A stretch of DNA of 64,000 nucleotides from Ancylostoma caninum. Taxonomy: Eukaryota; Nematoda; Chromadorea; Rhabditida; Ancylostomatidae. The position numbers and the translations under genes were made by a program. Of this stretch, positions 46,874-60,378 are shown in pieces (the stretch's first letter is position 1; each line of letters opens with the position of its first letter). The notes under the pieces were generated by a model. It searched no databases. It worked only from the letters and a program-made list of their open reading frames with translations, and was not told the origin of the DNA. The DNA is taken from assembly GCA_037903475.1 (NCBI GenBank), contig JBAJFG010000152.1, positions 124,001 through 188,000 of the forward strand, given 5' to 3'.

Positions 46874-48105
46874 ACTAACCAGAACCCCTGAAGCACGTTG
46901 AAAACAAGGATTTCTCAAAAGAAAATTCCAAACAAGCTGGAATAAACTAGTTTACAAGCTTTTGCGAGAAACAGCTTGCAAACTAGTATGACGTCATCAT
47001 CAGCGTGGGAAAAATAGTTGCCGACTAGCTTTTCATTTCGCAACTATTTGACTAGGAAGTCAAAGCAACTATTTTACCAGTTTTCTCCAGAAACAACTAT
47101 TTTACTAGCTTCGGAAAAGCTATATTCTCTCTTAAAAACTGAAAGTCGTGTTTCGCATGAGGATGCATGTCTTGATCGTGGGATTTGCATCCTTCAATCT
47201 CATGCAAAACACGGTTCCTAGGATTCCTGAGCTGGAACTCATGAGAAGATAGCGATAGAAAGTTAAGTTTTCAGATTTTACTCACTCCTACCTAATCAGG
47301 GGTTTCAGGTTACCGACAGTATTGCTCTGTTTTGAGGGAGCTTTGCGATTATAAATGACTATAGATCAGTTGAAGATGACCATTTATGTACTACCAACAA
47401 GCTTGATTTATCTTCGCAACATTCATTTCGAAGCATTGCAGGCAAGTGCTCTAATGAAAAACTATTCAAATCAATAGACTCTACATTAAAATAAAACTTC
47501 TCTAATAATCGTGCAGCAAATGAAAAACTCTTCAAATCAAATAGAGCAACTGGGAGGAGATGCTGCTACGGTTTTTACTTGACGCATTACGCTGTTTGGG
47601 CTGCGTTGGTGCTGCACGATTATCAGAATCCCTGTTCGGGCATCTAATGTAGAAACGAATTCCTTTTGGATATGAGGCCTGTTTAGACAATTTCGGTTCT
47701 TGACTAAGGAGTGTACGACTGCGAACCGTGAAGAGCTGATGTGAGCGGTAGCCGAAGATCTTCCAATTACAGTAAACTATGAAAATCAGAGAAATCAGCG
47801 CATTGGATTTTATCGCTCTGGCACGAGCTTATCTTAGATTTGTGACTATGTCGTGTCAAACAGCTTGAAAACGCTTGTGAATGCCGCCAATAGAATGTTG
47901 TATTTTGAATGAATATAATCCACAAAATGTTCCTGTTCTAACGGGTTGATTTCGGGTAACAACTATTTCACTGAGTTTTCATTTTGCAACTATTTAGCAG
48001 AGAAGTCGTCAGAACAACTATTCTACAAGCTTTTCATTTACAACTATTTAGCAAGGAAGTGGCGAAAAATAGTATTTTTTCAGTTTTCGGAACACTAGGC
48101 CCGTA
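46874..48105 (-). repeat. Diverged inverted relative of the 37.3-kb element
   Basis: In reverse complement it follows the element at 37253-38929. Shared blocks include CACGGTTCGCA/TGCGAACCGTG, GATCTTCGGCTACCGCTCAC and ATCTAAGATCAGCTCGTGCC. It lacks the left-end hairpin and intact 20-base termini, so it is an older or deleted copy. Confidence 0.65.
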
Positions 48106-48589
48106 GTAAACCCCACTAAATTTCAGGTGAACTCAAATGAAATGTCAACTCTTTTGGCTAGGTCACTTCAACGTCCACTCACTTCATACGTATCAGGATA
48201 AGAGGCTGAACTCTGAGTCAACAGCGATATCATGGGAGTTCAGTGAAAAACTCAACTAGGTGTTGAGCAAGAGGTCAACTCTGAGTAAAGTGGTCAGAAT
48301 ATCGAAGAAATGGCGTTATCATCACAGGAGAGGCCGATAAGCACCTCCCGAGCTACTTAAGCTTAACTCTGAGTTGACGTGCATGATGTCCGATCAACGT
48401 GAGATGCTTAGTGTAAATGGTTCAATTTTTTCAAACTGACATGTTTCGAACTAATAACGCCTGACACTATGCAGTGTTAGCAGACGCGGAGATTGACCCT
48501 TCACGGACCCCAGCACTACTGTATCTTTCGTTTGGGTACCGCTGCACTGTAGAGAAGTTGAGTGTTTTAAATCTTCTGGTATATAAACA

Positions 48590-49320
48590 GGGTCAAGCTT
48601 CCGATGGGAATTTCCCATGAGGGGGTCGTATGGGAGGGGGCTGGGAATGGGGCGGGGTCGTATTGGAGATGTGGGGATGGGGTAAGTAGAGGGGAGGCTT
48701 GGTCATTGAGTGTAAATTCATGATTGTTCTATGACTTTATGACAAATGACATTATGACACTTGCCAGCATGAATCACCATGTCATTACCGTCAGAAAGGA
48801 CAGGTTGGCAACGTATGAGAGGAATCGGCCTCAGCGCACCCTCAGGTTCGATTCCCGGCGTCTTCAATGGATTTTGGCACGGGTCGGAATCAATTCAGAG
48901 TCACGATGGTGAAAATGGAGTAAATTTTTCGGGAGGTCACTGAAAGCCATTTGCAGATATCATGGAAACTTTTCTTCTATGAGTTTTATAAGAGGAAATT
49001 TCCCAACTGAGTACAGAATCTGGCTCCGCGAAGTTCGCTCGTTTTCCCATCGAGCTCCCAAAGAAACTATGAAACTCCAGTACATTGAAACTCTGAGAAA
49101 CAATAGAGCTGATCGTGCTCTTTGCACATATTGACAAGTATGTGTTGATTTCGAGTCAGAGAACTTTAGTGCGAGGTCTAATTCACCCTAGTTTTCCACA
49201 AACGTTTTCCACAAACTGGCGGGCACTGCAGGCGAATTCTTGCATGTGTAATCGATCTATTTCGCTTCCTACACTAAATTTTCAAATGTTTCCACCCTCT
49301 TTACCTCGCAATTTATCGAC
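48590..49320 (+). repeat. Second copy of the 14.2-kb foldback family
   Basis: It starts CCGATGGGAATTTCCCATGA and repeats the left part and centre of the first copy (AGGTTCGATTCCCGGCGTCT, TTTGCAGATATCA, CTGGCTCCGCGAAGTTCGCT). It ends with the reversed arm (GCGAATTCTTGCATGTG). Confidence 0.65.
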
Positions 49321-49324
49321 TTTT

Positions 49325-50350
49325 CACTATTTTTGCCCATTAGCCGGTAGGACATGGCCACTGGGTTCTTCGATGCGCTGAACACGCACATGACAACCGC
49401 TTTGCACAAAATATCGACTTATCGATCCTATTTTTTACGCTGTTTTGCATAGGAGTCGGTGGGAAGATGTTTACTGAAGTATCTCAGTACCCGAATACGA
49501 TTATCGTTTTGCATGATATATCGACTTATTGGTTTTATCGATTTTTTTCTGTTTTCGCTCGCAGACGGGCAAGGACATGTCTACTATGCTTTCCCAGTAC
49601 GCTGAATACGAATATGATAAACATTTTGCATGAATTATCGATTTGTCGGCTTTGTTTACTTCTCGCTATTTTGGCCCAGGAGCCAGTGAAGAAGTGTCCA
49701 CTGGGATTTTCCGGTACCATGATCACAAGTGTGACAATTATTCTGTACGATCACATCGGTTCTGCAATTTCCTCTGTTCTTTTCCCGCTTCTGGAAAGGG
49801 ACCGGTAAAGGGGTTTTTACAGTTTTGACGCGCCGCGCCCTATGCTTAAGCATAGGCAGCGTCAACGCAGTGCGAGCTCGCAGCGTCATCTGCAGCAAGG
49901 GGATCCTTTCACAGTTTTTGCCGCAGCGCGTCAGTTTGCGAGCTCGCCCTACGGGCTGCGGTAAGGAATGCTTCGTGGCATTCTTTGCCACTGCAGCAAC
50001 GCGGCGAAATGGAAGTTCAATTCGAGGCGAGAAGTGAGCTCGCAGCGTTTCACTTCTCGCACCGTGCCGCGCAGCACGATGCTGAAAACTGTAAAAACCC
50101 CTTAAGAATGCGCTTGCAGGATCAATCGAACACGCTAAAGAGCCAAGTACGAATGTGGCACCAGTTTTCCGTGAATTCATCACTAAAATAACTTCACTGA
50201 TTTTTCGTTTTCAGATCGGTGGAAAAGGGGGGTTACTTGAGTCTTGCTAATACGTTCATCACCAAAATTATGGGCCTTCGCAATGATTTTTTAGGAACTA
50301 GCAATTGTCCTCATTAGTGTGAGAAGGCCGGTATAGTAAAACGCCCGAGC
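49325..50350 (+). repeat. ~118-bp tandem repeat, copy 2, interrupted by a MITE
   Basis: About four units precede 49808 and one follows 50103. Units repeat GG(G/C)AAGGACATGTCTACT, a TGAATACGA-type segment and TATCGACTTAT. It closes with CCCGAGCGAAGCCGGGTATG, as at 5840-6310. Confidence 0.55.
49808..50102. mobile_element. CG-rich MITE nested in the ~118-bp repeat
   Basis: The ends AAGGGGTTTTTACAGTTTT and AAAACTGTAAAAACCCCTT are inverted repeats at the two edges, next to TA. The interior is CpG-rich with several smaller palindromes (GAGAAGTGAGCTC, GCGAGCTCGC). It splits the host tandem repeat, so it inserted later. Confidence 0.7.
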
Positions 50351-52374
50351 GAAGCCGGGTATGCCGTTGAGTATGCCATAGTTGGAGAAACGAAAAATCT
50401 TATTTCCTAACCCTAAGAAGATCTCACAATCAGATAGAAACGGGCGCGACGTGTCCTCGTGGGCAGTATCACGGTACATTCCACTGCTTTGCTCCTCTTT
50501 GCACAGAAAGGTGTGAACAAACAACTTTTCACTCCCTCCATCAAGCGGTGACCATGGCTAAGTGTCTAGGGTTAGTAGTCATCCCTTTTCCTTTGTTATA
50601 TCCTGAGGAAGGGTTCCGCGTTTTGTTCTTGACGCGGCTGTACTCATGATGAATGAATAGAATAAGAAATCTTCTATGTTTGCGCAGGTGGTCACATAAT
50701 TTTTGAGCTTTCATGTATTCCTCACCACAAAGGAATATGTTGTCCCCGTTGGGCTTGTGAGCACATCACATTGCTCCCTCATCTTGCGGTTCTGAAACTT
50801 TCTCTCATGTGATAGTTGTCATTTGATATGAAACTCCATCAATAATGATGCATTCTTGGCTTATTCTAGGTTTTTTTTAGATTAGTGGAAGTTTATTGAA
50901 ACTCCATCATGGTCACGGGAAATTCCTCACAAGGTCTCAATCACTGGAATGACCAAGGTTGCCCTTCAACATAATTTATCTAATAGTAGGTTTAGGTGGA
51001 GACGACCCTCGCTCGTCTCTCAAGTGGACGAAAAGGATAGGTACTGCCTGAATACGGACATTAGAGTAATGAAGGCAATAAAAACCGAACTACGGCTCCT
51101 TGACCGATCCTAAGAGATGGCAGACGAGGACGCGAACAAAAACAAGGTAGATCTGTGTCAAGGTATATGTTCAGGGTCTAAAACAGTTTTGTAATGTTTG
51201 AACAGACAGATATTCGCAGCGTCTGACTCATGGAGAGCGCCTGTAAGAAACCTTTCCGCCACATTTTCAAAAACCAGTGTGCACTTCTTCGGAAGGTATG
51301 CCTTTCACGGTCTTTTTCTTTGCCCGCTCAACAGCGAACGTCGGGTAATTTTCTGCCGAGCAAAAACGCGACGCAAAGAAAATTCATCACGTCTGACGCA
51401 TCATATTTGGCGTACTCTGTGACGTCAGAATAGAAGACATCATCTACGCTAGTAACTTGTAAAAGAAGCAGTGGATGCCACCTCAGCTATTCGCTGAATC
51501 TTCGCCGGTGTACGTACAACGCAGCCACTTCTTGGGCTGACAAGCTGAAATCTAGCAGAACGGCTTCCAGCTATGATTCACACGTCTCCAGTGCTGCATA
51601 TCATTTCCAACTGATGAAGCGTAGAAAAACAAAGGGAGTACACATCATAGCGTGAAGGCTTTCACTGTGACCGAATAAAAACAGCTTTATTCAATTAATT
51701 TGGTTAATATCTAAAGAGCTCAGCAAAAATCTCGAGAATCAGAAGATATGAAAGTCCTTGAACCTTACTTAATTTCCCTGTAGGGCTCGCATCCAGTCAC
51801 TCAATACAGCCGGATGAACGTGATCTGACGAAAATTTTGATAGGATTTAGATATTCTGTAATACGATCCAGTGAGCTTTCAATAGCAGTTAAACGCCCCA
51901 TGGAGTGGACACTTGTGCCGAAGCATTTTTCCACAGATCTTGTACCATTTGATAACACCGCACAATTGACACTTACAGTTTTGTGCAAACCCTCACCCAT
52001 GCACCGCATGTGGCGCTAAAGAATAAACACATAAACACGCAAATAATATATCGTATCGCAAGGTGGATAAAGACCATTCCAAAAAAAATTATCGCCGTGT
52101 TTCTCCACGTAATGTGAAATATGTGTGAAAGAACTGCCGAGATCTTTCTTGCAATCTCTCCCCTGAACACTCGAATTTCCAACTAATTCGTGGTTGAATT
52201 TCTGATTTCGAATACACTGCACAAAGTCATATGAATAATTGGGTTCAAGTAGGGCCACCTATGGCCCACGTGTGAACCTCTAGAAACTGAGTAAACTGAT
52301 GTTTAATAGACGCCCCATGGCGGATATTTTTAATGCGTTTTAGACATCCTGAAATCCACATTCCACCTACGTAC
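50351..52374. other. No gene recognised
   Basis: Frames under 80 codons, none with a domain. Near 50600, CTGAGGA and a CCGCG/CGCGG stem recall a ribozyme core, but GAAA is absent. Confidence 0.4.
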
Positions 52375-52670
52375 CAGTGGCGAACGCAGAATGTGGGCGG
52401 AAGGGTGGGCGTGGGAAAAAAGTGGGGTCTCCGCCGGTTTGGGGACCCAGATGGAAGATAAAATCAATAAAAATATTAATTATAATAGTAAATAATCCAT
52501 AAAAATTGTTCGAAAAATAAAAACAAACAACTAAAAATAAACTAATACAAGATTTCTAATGCCTCTTGCTAATATACCACATGGATAACAGAGTGGATGA
52601 ATGAATTGCCGTTGGGGATGGATGTGTAGCAGCTGTGTTCCCCCCTCCGAAGGTAATATGTATATTAAGT
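52375..52670 (+). repeat. Dispersed G-rich/AT-rich repeat, copy 2
   Basis: See 13770-13990: the same order of a GGCG(A)ACG..G start, GTGGGCG tract and ATAAAATCAATAAAAAT tail. Confidence 0.45.
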
Positions 52671-53787
52671 CGGTCCAAAAGTCATTTTTCAATGTTTATT
52701 TTTCGATCCAGAATTTCTTGGTTTTGAATTGAAATGCTCTGGCATTAGAATGTGTTAGAATGCCCTACTAATTCTCAACTTTAGAAATTGGCAGACCAGT
52801 GTTTGTGTTCGAAAATATTTTGTGTGAGACTTCCGGAGAATCCTAATATAGGGAATATACACCCTAATCATAGGACTTGACTAAACTCAGCATCCTGGGG
52901 ATGTCATCGTTGACTGCTATTTTCCACTTTCACACATTATGCTTTTCAAACAGCACATTATTCTATGAGGAGTGCGTCCTCCAGCCAATCGAGTCCTGAT
53001 CTGGACGGCAGTAAAAACTTTGTAACTGGCGTTTTAAGACTATGGGTAAAACGGAAAGACTTCATAAATGTTTTGGAACGGAAATGTTTTCCAACACATT
53101 TGCAAAGTAGATGAGGAACTTCTTTCTAGCTTCCGCGTTTTTTTTTTGCTGCGACGCATCGTTGAGTGCATTCCTCAGATAAAATTGCAGCCGGACAGCC
53201 GCCGAAAAAAAGATTTCGTTCATACATATGTAGATCTTTATGGTTGAGAAGCGAGAAGCGTAGAGGCAACCAGACGCAAAAGCAGAACATCAGAATGCTC
53301 TCTCCTCCGGATCAAGCCAAAACCCAAGTTTGTCAGGATAACTAGTAAGCAAAAGTGGAAAATTTTCAATCAACGTAACACGCTGATCCTTGCAACATCG
53401 TACATGAAATCCCAGGAAGACCATGTTGACTTTCCAGGACACAAGTATGGATTTTATTCCCATTTTACATTGTGATTTTCACCTATACACCAGTAAACCC
53501 TGCTGCCCTACCCTTTAGCTATGTATATGAATTACTGCTGTTATTGTTATCCTGTGAGGGATGCAAATTTATCACCTATTCCTAGCTATGCGGTTCTCCT
53601 TATACGAGCACCATGGGTGCAGTACTATATCTTAATGATCAAAAATACGCATATCTGTACAATCAATAATTTCTAGCACCACTGTTCGTCACTTAAATAA
53701 AGTGCAAACCCACATCAATGAATTGTTTGATAGAGCGCGAAGTCCTTTACGGCACTTCGACCATTTTTTGTACAGTCTTCAACTCAC

Positions 53788-54014
53788 GGATGAATGCTCC
53801 CATTCAAGTACATCGCATCTGTGATGGATAGCCGAAACAAGTAGTCGACAATAGACAAAACTACCGAGCCTCCAGATGTGCTCACTTCATCATCACGTAG
53901 GTAGGAACTCAAAGCTCTGGATGCTAAAGAATAGCCATGCAAAGCAAAGCAAAATTGGTAACTTATTTCTTTGACTCTGGGTATGGAGTTCCATGTCGAT
54001 AAATAGGACCTGCC
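53788..54014 (-). CDS. Possible internal exon, unrecognised
   Basis: On the minus strand an AG (AACCAG) precedes 54014 and GTGAGT follows 53788, with an open frame between. The translation includes SYQFCFALHGYSLASRALSS, DDEVSTSGGSVVLSIVDYLF and ITDAMYLNGSIHP. It resembles an ordinary soluble-protein segment, but I recognise no family and found no partner exon. Confidence 0.25.
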
Positions 54015-56249
54015 CTGGTTCTCGTAAGGCAGGAAACTCAACAAAAGGAAAATAAATGCAGAAATTCCACAGACCACCGTAGCTTTAGATAATGCGACTG
54101 TAGTTGAGAGTAGGAAGGGGATAATAAGTCTCTAAACTCGAGTAGGTAAGCCTCGTCAGAGCGTCGGAAACTCCAGAGGCATTTACATACATAATCTGCC
54201 AATCTGATCGTCTGCGCATCCACACATTTCATTGATACCGCCGTCCTCATTCTCGTTCGATCCTCCTGTATCCTGTTCTAACCTGTCCAAACAGGTATTG
54301 AGGCAGGTGGATCTTCTTCACTGGAGTATACTGTTCCTCAGACAACAAGATTTATTAGGGGACATTTTTATTCATTTGATGGATTGCATCGAACGAGCAT
54401 TCTACAACTTAATTGTACACAACCTCCTTGGGTAAACGACACATGGTATCTATTCAATTCTGAAGCATTTAAATAGTGTAGTAGTTGACTGTCCAGTTTT
54501 TAGCTCCATTACTAGTGGATTTGTTAGAAAAATGAAGGACCTATAGTATAATGTACATACATATTCATGTAATGTACATATTTATTTACTTTGAAGTGTA
54601 AAACCATATCACGGGTGCAACATAACCAAAATAAGGCATAGATTGTTACGAGTGTGTGCAGCTGCACTAGACCGCGAAGTCATGAAAGTTCGAACTGAAG
54701 CAGTTTCTGGAAAGTTGCACTGACGTGCATAAGAATTGCTGGTCTCCAAAAATCATCAACAAACATACGTAGCATAGATAACTATTTACCGGCTTACTTA
54801 TTCCAGATAAACTCACATCGGCCTCACTGATGTAGCCTTGGTTTCCACGATGTTTGATTCATCGAAATAAATAGTGATTGTGCAATTGTCGCAATAAATC
54901 TCGTGATGTGATAAAAACAAAATTATGTAGTATTTCGTTCCATTTCTGATGGATCTTCTCTATCTGCGCACAAGTGATGCGCTTCCCACGCTGGCTTCCT
55001 TCTAGCAGTTAGCACTTTCCATAGTTCTTAATGCATTTCCAATAGTGAAGGAAAGATACTCCTAGACATTGGTAGCCTTGAAAAACGGAGGAGGCGTCGG
55101 GTGAAAAACACGACAGTAAAAAACGAAAAAAGAGGTGAAGAACGCTTTTGTACATACATCATGCGCGAATACGATAGCATTTTTTCCAGCTGCCATGACA
55201 CGTAGTTTTTGTGATGGAATAGAAACAAATTGATGGAAAAAGAAGAAAAGGGCGGGAAAATACAAAACTGCATCGAAGGTGTGCTAGTAAATTGTGTTGT
55301 GAGGTACTTTTGTCGATAGGATTGTTGATAGTAGACAGTTACAAAAAATTTTCTCCTCAGTGATGGGCATTTCCACGTTCCATTGCATTCTGAACATTCT
55401 ACAAGAACTCTAAGTACTTGTCATTCAAGGTGTCATTAGGCTTCTATCTCTAATTAAGGATGAGGTGTTTGTGTGACTTGCATTCTTTGCCTTTCCTAGC
55501 ATACCTCGCTTCAATGAAGAGCAATAGACAAGCGCCACGACCAGCAATTCGTCTGCGTTTTCGTGGCACCGTTGCCCATCAGACTATATGTCAGCAATCG
55601 CTAGTGCGAGAAATTTCAAGGCTATTGGGTGCATTAGATGGTTAACGGCAGCTGTTAAGCATTTGGAGAGGATGCATAAAAATTGTTGTTACTGGCTGTT
55701 ACTGGCTTAAACTAGTCATCAGAATAAGTTCAGGTTTTCTACCGTTCATGCGAGAAACATCCATGAGTAATAAAAAATGGATGAGTGTAATGATCAATTG
55801 GCCGACTGGCCCCCTATCCGTCACCTGGAGACGTGCCACGTAACCTCGCAACTAACCGGCTGGATCCCTTGTATGAGGAGATCAATCGAATGAGAAAATA
55901 AGAAACTAGTAAGTCAGAATGGGTGAAAGTGAGGCGCCTACTTGTGGAAAAAGTAAACACTCCTCCAAAAAATATGCCTATGTCTTATTTGTTAAGAGTA
56001 TTACTAGAGTTTGCCTGTCATTGTGGCAATGGGAAGTGTTCGGAGGCGTTGCGAAGCGATGGTAAGCGATGCTACGGCGATTTTCTCTACACCTTTACCG
56101 CATAAATTGCCAGTATGTTTAGTTTATTTTGAACCAGTGAACTCTTGAGATATTCAGACATTCGTCAGCAGAGATCCTTATGTTTGAAGACAGGTACAGT
56201 CTGATTGCTTCAGACAGGGCCGATGGAGTGACTTTGTCTGCAATTAAGA

Positions 56250-56400
56250 CTGAGTGTCGGCAAACTGATCTAATTTTTATGAATTTCTCGGTACGTTTCG
56301 AAATGTGTGCGGTGTGATTGCTTCCATTTTGATGTTTCTTCACTGCCACTTAGTAAAATGTCCTTCCAGACGCATTTAGCGGCGTCCTTCCATAGATGGA
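56250..56400 (-). repeat. Dispersed repeat, copy 2
   Basis: It matches part of 5590-5830 in the same orientation, through TTCACTGCCACTTAGTAAAA and ATCTAATTTTTA-type blocks. Similarity fades at both edges, so the boundaries are approximate. Confidence 0.42.
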
Positions 56401-57608
56401 GTCAGTGTCAGTGTCATCGGACCTCTCTGACCCAACAGACTATAAAAGTCCACATTTCCTTAGTTTTATGAAAATCAAGAGGTGGGACAGAATTCAGTGA
56501 TTTCCATTTAGTCAAAGGAACGTTACCAAGCAGTAGCGCCTGAATGTTCAAGGCAAAAACAAAAGAAATTTAATTGTCCGGGAAAGACCGTAGCCTATAA
56601 AAAATGTAAGCGATACGCGGCGCAGTGGTTGATTCGTCATTTCATCAACAGCGCAACAAAGAAACATAATAAATGAGAGGCAGCGGAACTGGTTTCGGCC
56701 GTTTCAGCATCACTTGGCACGCTCTAATGGTGTGTTGAAACCTGCGAGTATTATAGAAGAAGCAGTTCGTGCAGTAACACTCATAGGCAATGAGAAGCAG
56801 CCGAAAAAGCTGCAGGTCAAGCGACGACAATGGTCAATCCGAGAGGACAAACGTCGGCGACGCAGCTCAGCCGCGTTTTTGCGCCACGACGTCGTCGCTG
56901 ACAATGGGCGGAATCGAAATCGAACGCATTAATTCTCATAGCCAGAAAGAAACTGCTGGTTATGGAGTAGAGAAGGAAACGCACCCCGAAAGCGAACTGG
57001 CAAGAAGTGTAGCTAACGATTCTCCTGGCGCATTCAGACTTAGGTCTACACCGGGGATGATCGGAAGTGCTGCGTAAGAACGGAAGTTTGGAAGTATAAA
57101 GTTGGAAGAATGTCTATATGTGGGGAAATCGGTGAAATGTAGATAGAAAACACAAAAAAACCTGAAGGGAAATCATCCATCGCCGATCATTTAGAAATCT
57201 GTAATGGGAGTTGGAAGCTCGCTAAAAGCCAGAGTTCAGAAACTCCCACAGCTCCATAACCTGGATTGCGCTCATTAGTGACTTGGGCCTTCCGTAAGAT
57301 TGCTGCGTTGGCTATGTCAATGTAGCATCCACGGAAATCTCTCCTCTTGAGCTAGGTTATGGCATGTGAGAAGAGCTTTTAATAACAAAAAAAAACAAAC
57401 ATTACAATTAATACCGCGAACTCAGCAGTCACAAATGAGCACACATCAGATGAAGCGCCAGCTTACGGAGGTTCGGTCATTTCCACCCATGCCCTGGTGG
57501 CAGCTTCCTCCCTGGTAGAACCCACGAACGCGTTTGCGGCGGACGCTGATACCCAGCCTGATTGCTGGCCATTCGCAGCGAGCGCATTGAGCGGTCCTTC
57601 CTAGTATA

Positions 57609-58150
57609 CAGGGGGGGCCATAAGTTATTGTACAACGTTTGCTCATTTATTTCTCCACCAGCAACACATGGATTATCCTGCTCTTTTCGCTGCCGAATAG
57701 AGCAGGGATCAAAGTATCTTACAGTTAAAACCCGGTTTCCCGGGAGAGTTTTGCTTTGGAGCAGTTGGACTTAGAACAGGTTTTTGAAAAAAGCGGGTTG
57801 ATGTGGAAATTTTTTACGAAAAATCCACCAAATCTCTAAAGTGGGGTGTACTGCTTAGATGCATCTTAAAGAGCAAAGAATGCTCTTTCTAAAAATATCA
57901 AACTGTTTTTGTGGCTGTTTTGCTCGGAAATTGCGGGCAGAGTTAGTGCATTTTGCGGCACCGAAAGTCTGCAATGAATGTTTCCGATAAACTTTTTTCG
58001 TTATCTTGGAAGTATCCAGGAGGTTTTTGTGATCAAAAGATAGAGCAAATCCAGCTCTATTAAACATGCCTAGTGCGGCAAAAAATATTTTACTACTGCG
58101 GAGAAATGGGCCAGCAAACGTTGTACAATAACTTATGGCCCCCCCCCCTG
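57609..58150. mobile_element. 542-bp MITE, twin copy 1
   Basis: The ends CAGGGGGGGCCATAAGTTAT and TAACTTATGGCC(C)nCTG are inverted repeats extending through TTGTACAACGTTTGCT. They are flanked by TA (57607-57608 and 58151-58152). Almost every base matches 60379-60916, with only a few indels and substitutions. No transposase. Confidence 0.85.
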
Positions 58151-59642
58151 TATTATGCAGTAACTTTGAAAATCAATCCGAAAAACAGCTCACTCTAAGG
58201 TTTCAGGTCTCGGAAAAGATTCAGACGAGTTCTATGTGTATCCTAAGACTGTTTGTTCCTATTTACACCATCTTGCAGAAGGACCACTAGACCTAATCGA
58301 TGCAGAAGGACCCAGAAAGTCGACAAATGACCTTACTAACGCAAGGGAAACAGCATCATATCTTCTTTATTTTTTTTTCTGTTCCGAGCAGTTCCAGCAT
58401 GGATATGAATTACAAGTTATTCACAGCCTCAAAAATACGACAAAATCATGAACCCCAAAAATTTGGGCCAGTGCTACCTCTAAAGGAGGCTAGAGTTGGC
58501 CCGCAGAGGAACAGAGCATATTTCAGAGATCGCGTATTGCGTCAACCATAGAGCTGACCGGTTCCGCGGAACTTAACGAGACACTGAACGAACGCCGATA
58601 TAGTCTCTCCCCCTCAAAATATTGATGTACGGCGAATCCTTGCCTTTGAACAGGTCGAAGATCTTACAGTTACACGATTTTGGTTATGAACCAGCTTGAT
58701 GGACCATCCGGTGATGTTTGTGTATAAATTCTGGAATACTACCGCATAGTCATCAAATATAGCCCTAGACTGAAACGAATGCCATGGGTGGATTCATCCA
58801 GAAATGAACCTAACCTTATCCACTGTCGTTCACTTAACTTATTCTTGAACTAATATGTACATCCCCAGTGTAGTTACTCAAAAGTGTTTTCCGGTAGTGG
58901 GCGACGGAAAATATTTCACTCCATACCCCATATTCGTCTGTCATTCAGCGTCATCAGATTTATGTATGGTTCGGTTCGAATCTTTTACTTTAAGTCGGCC
59001 AACGTTCCGTCTATATCGCGTGAAAGGGCATCTTTCATTTTATTTATTACACCCAAGGTGCGCGACATTGAACAGCGCAGGACAGACAACTAGCACAAAG
59101 AAAATAAAAAGAAAAACTAATGCAGTGCAAAAGCAACTGATTAGATAAAGTACAGAAAGGGATCATCATTGAGTTAAAACGGAAAATTTGCAGAAGGCTC
59201 ACTAATCATCCAGTAGACGCAGACATGAAAAAATAAGAGGGAAGAGAATAAAAAGTAATAAGAATGTGGGTAACGTGTTACATCTCTAACAAAGTACTGG
59301 GCACCTGAATCCTTCCATATTATAAAGTCTTTTAAGAATCCAGATTATTCTGGAGCCACACGCAAGAGTCTTGTGAGATCCTCCTATCTGCCAACAACTT
59401 AAGCAATGGTGCCGAGAGATGCGCAGATTTCAGAAGAAAAACTGATTTATTTGGCCAGACATAATAATGACAGTCTATAGCAAATCTAAATTCAGCTTCA
59501 ATTAAAAAGGTATTTATTCATTTATTTACTTCGTTACATTCTTATAATTTCAATAGGGTTCCGATGAGACCACGTGAGACTAAACCGGAGATAGATGTTG
59601 TGAACAGTGAGGAATCACGCAATCGAACCACTAAAATAACAT
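58151..59642. other. No gene recognised
   Basis: AT-rich with frames under 100 codons and no domain. No repeat match seen. Confidence 0.4.
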
Positions 59643-60200
59643 ATTCTGATGTTCAATGGCGATACATTTGGCGAGGTTTGTTTGGCAACCTTGCAGGCGA
59701 ACCTGTCAACTAGCTAGGCAAACGAAGCCCGTCAAAAGTGTCGCTAGACAAGAAGTCCCGTGAAATGTATCGCCATGCAAACCCCGTCAAATGTATCGCC
59801 ACGCAAACCTCGTCAAATTTATCGCCTCACGAAACTTGCCAATTGTATCATCTAACAAAAGGGGTATCAACAGCGCAAAAATTTCGATATCATCCGGAAT
59901 CGTGCCATGATACCAATCATAGGAGTCCGCTGCCTTACCAGCTGAGCCATCCGGACCGACACCTTTAATGGTTAAGCCTCAAACTAAAAATGAAATGAAC
60001 GCCTTATCAGAACATCCGTAAAAAGTATCGCCAAGCAAACCTTGCCATTTGTATCGCCAAGCAAACCTCGTCAACTGTATCGCCAAACAGGCTCGTCACT
60101 CATTCTCCCGTAAATCATATTGCCAACCGAAATTTTATCCCGTAAAATGCATTGCCAAACACATTCTCTTGCCAAACGTATCGCCAATGAACATCAGAGT
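59643..60200. mobile_element. Inverted-repeat element with GTATCGCCAAGCAAACC arrays
   Basis: ATTCTGATGTTCAATGGCGA at the left mirrors TCGCCAATGAACATCAGAGT at the right with few mismatches. Inside, about 26-base units (GTATCGCCA(A/C)GCAAACCTCG then TCAA...) recur on both sides: inverted at the left edge, direct at 59759-59850 and 60015-60185. A tRNA-like segment sits near the centre. Confidence 0.6.
59893..59962 (-). repeat. tRNA-like sequence inside the inverted-repeat element
   Basis: The minus strand reads GTCCGGATGGCTCAGCTGGT, AAGGCAGCGGACTCCTATGA, then GCACGATTCCGGAT. D-arm and B-box-like parts are clear, but the anticodon and T stems do not pair well, so a tRNA-derived relic is likelier than a working tRNA. 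Confidence 0.4.
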
Positions 60201-60378
60201 CATCTCTCATAAACAGCACCTTAGAGAATATGTTGACAAGACGGTGATAAGCACCTGGTGAAGTTGTCTGGTAGTAGTAGCTGAGCAGTTTATTAGAAGA
60301 ACCATAATAATACCATCGCAAGGACTAGTGAATACGAAGCGAACGAATACATACAGTGACAATGTTGGAGTTTATATA

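Larger units (their letters stand above)
52680..57600. other. Mostly featureless interval
   Basis: Apart from the exon candidate at 53788-54014 and the repeat relative at 56250-56370, I see only short frames. A Lys/Arg-rich plus frame near 56714-57077 ends before a GTAAGA donor-like site. It could be an exon but has no other support. Confidence 0.35.

Noticed and set aside
50600..50650. CTGAGGA followed by a CCGCG/CGCGG stem, as a possible third hammerhead
   Set aside because: The essential GAAA after stem II is absent and no PLE coding sequence lies nearby.
52675..52700. GTCGGTCCAAAAGTCATTTT as a mariner-type end
   Set aside because: No mirrored partner or transposase remnant was found downstream.
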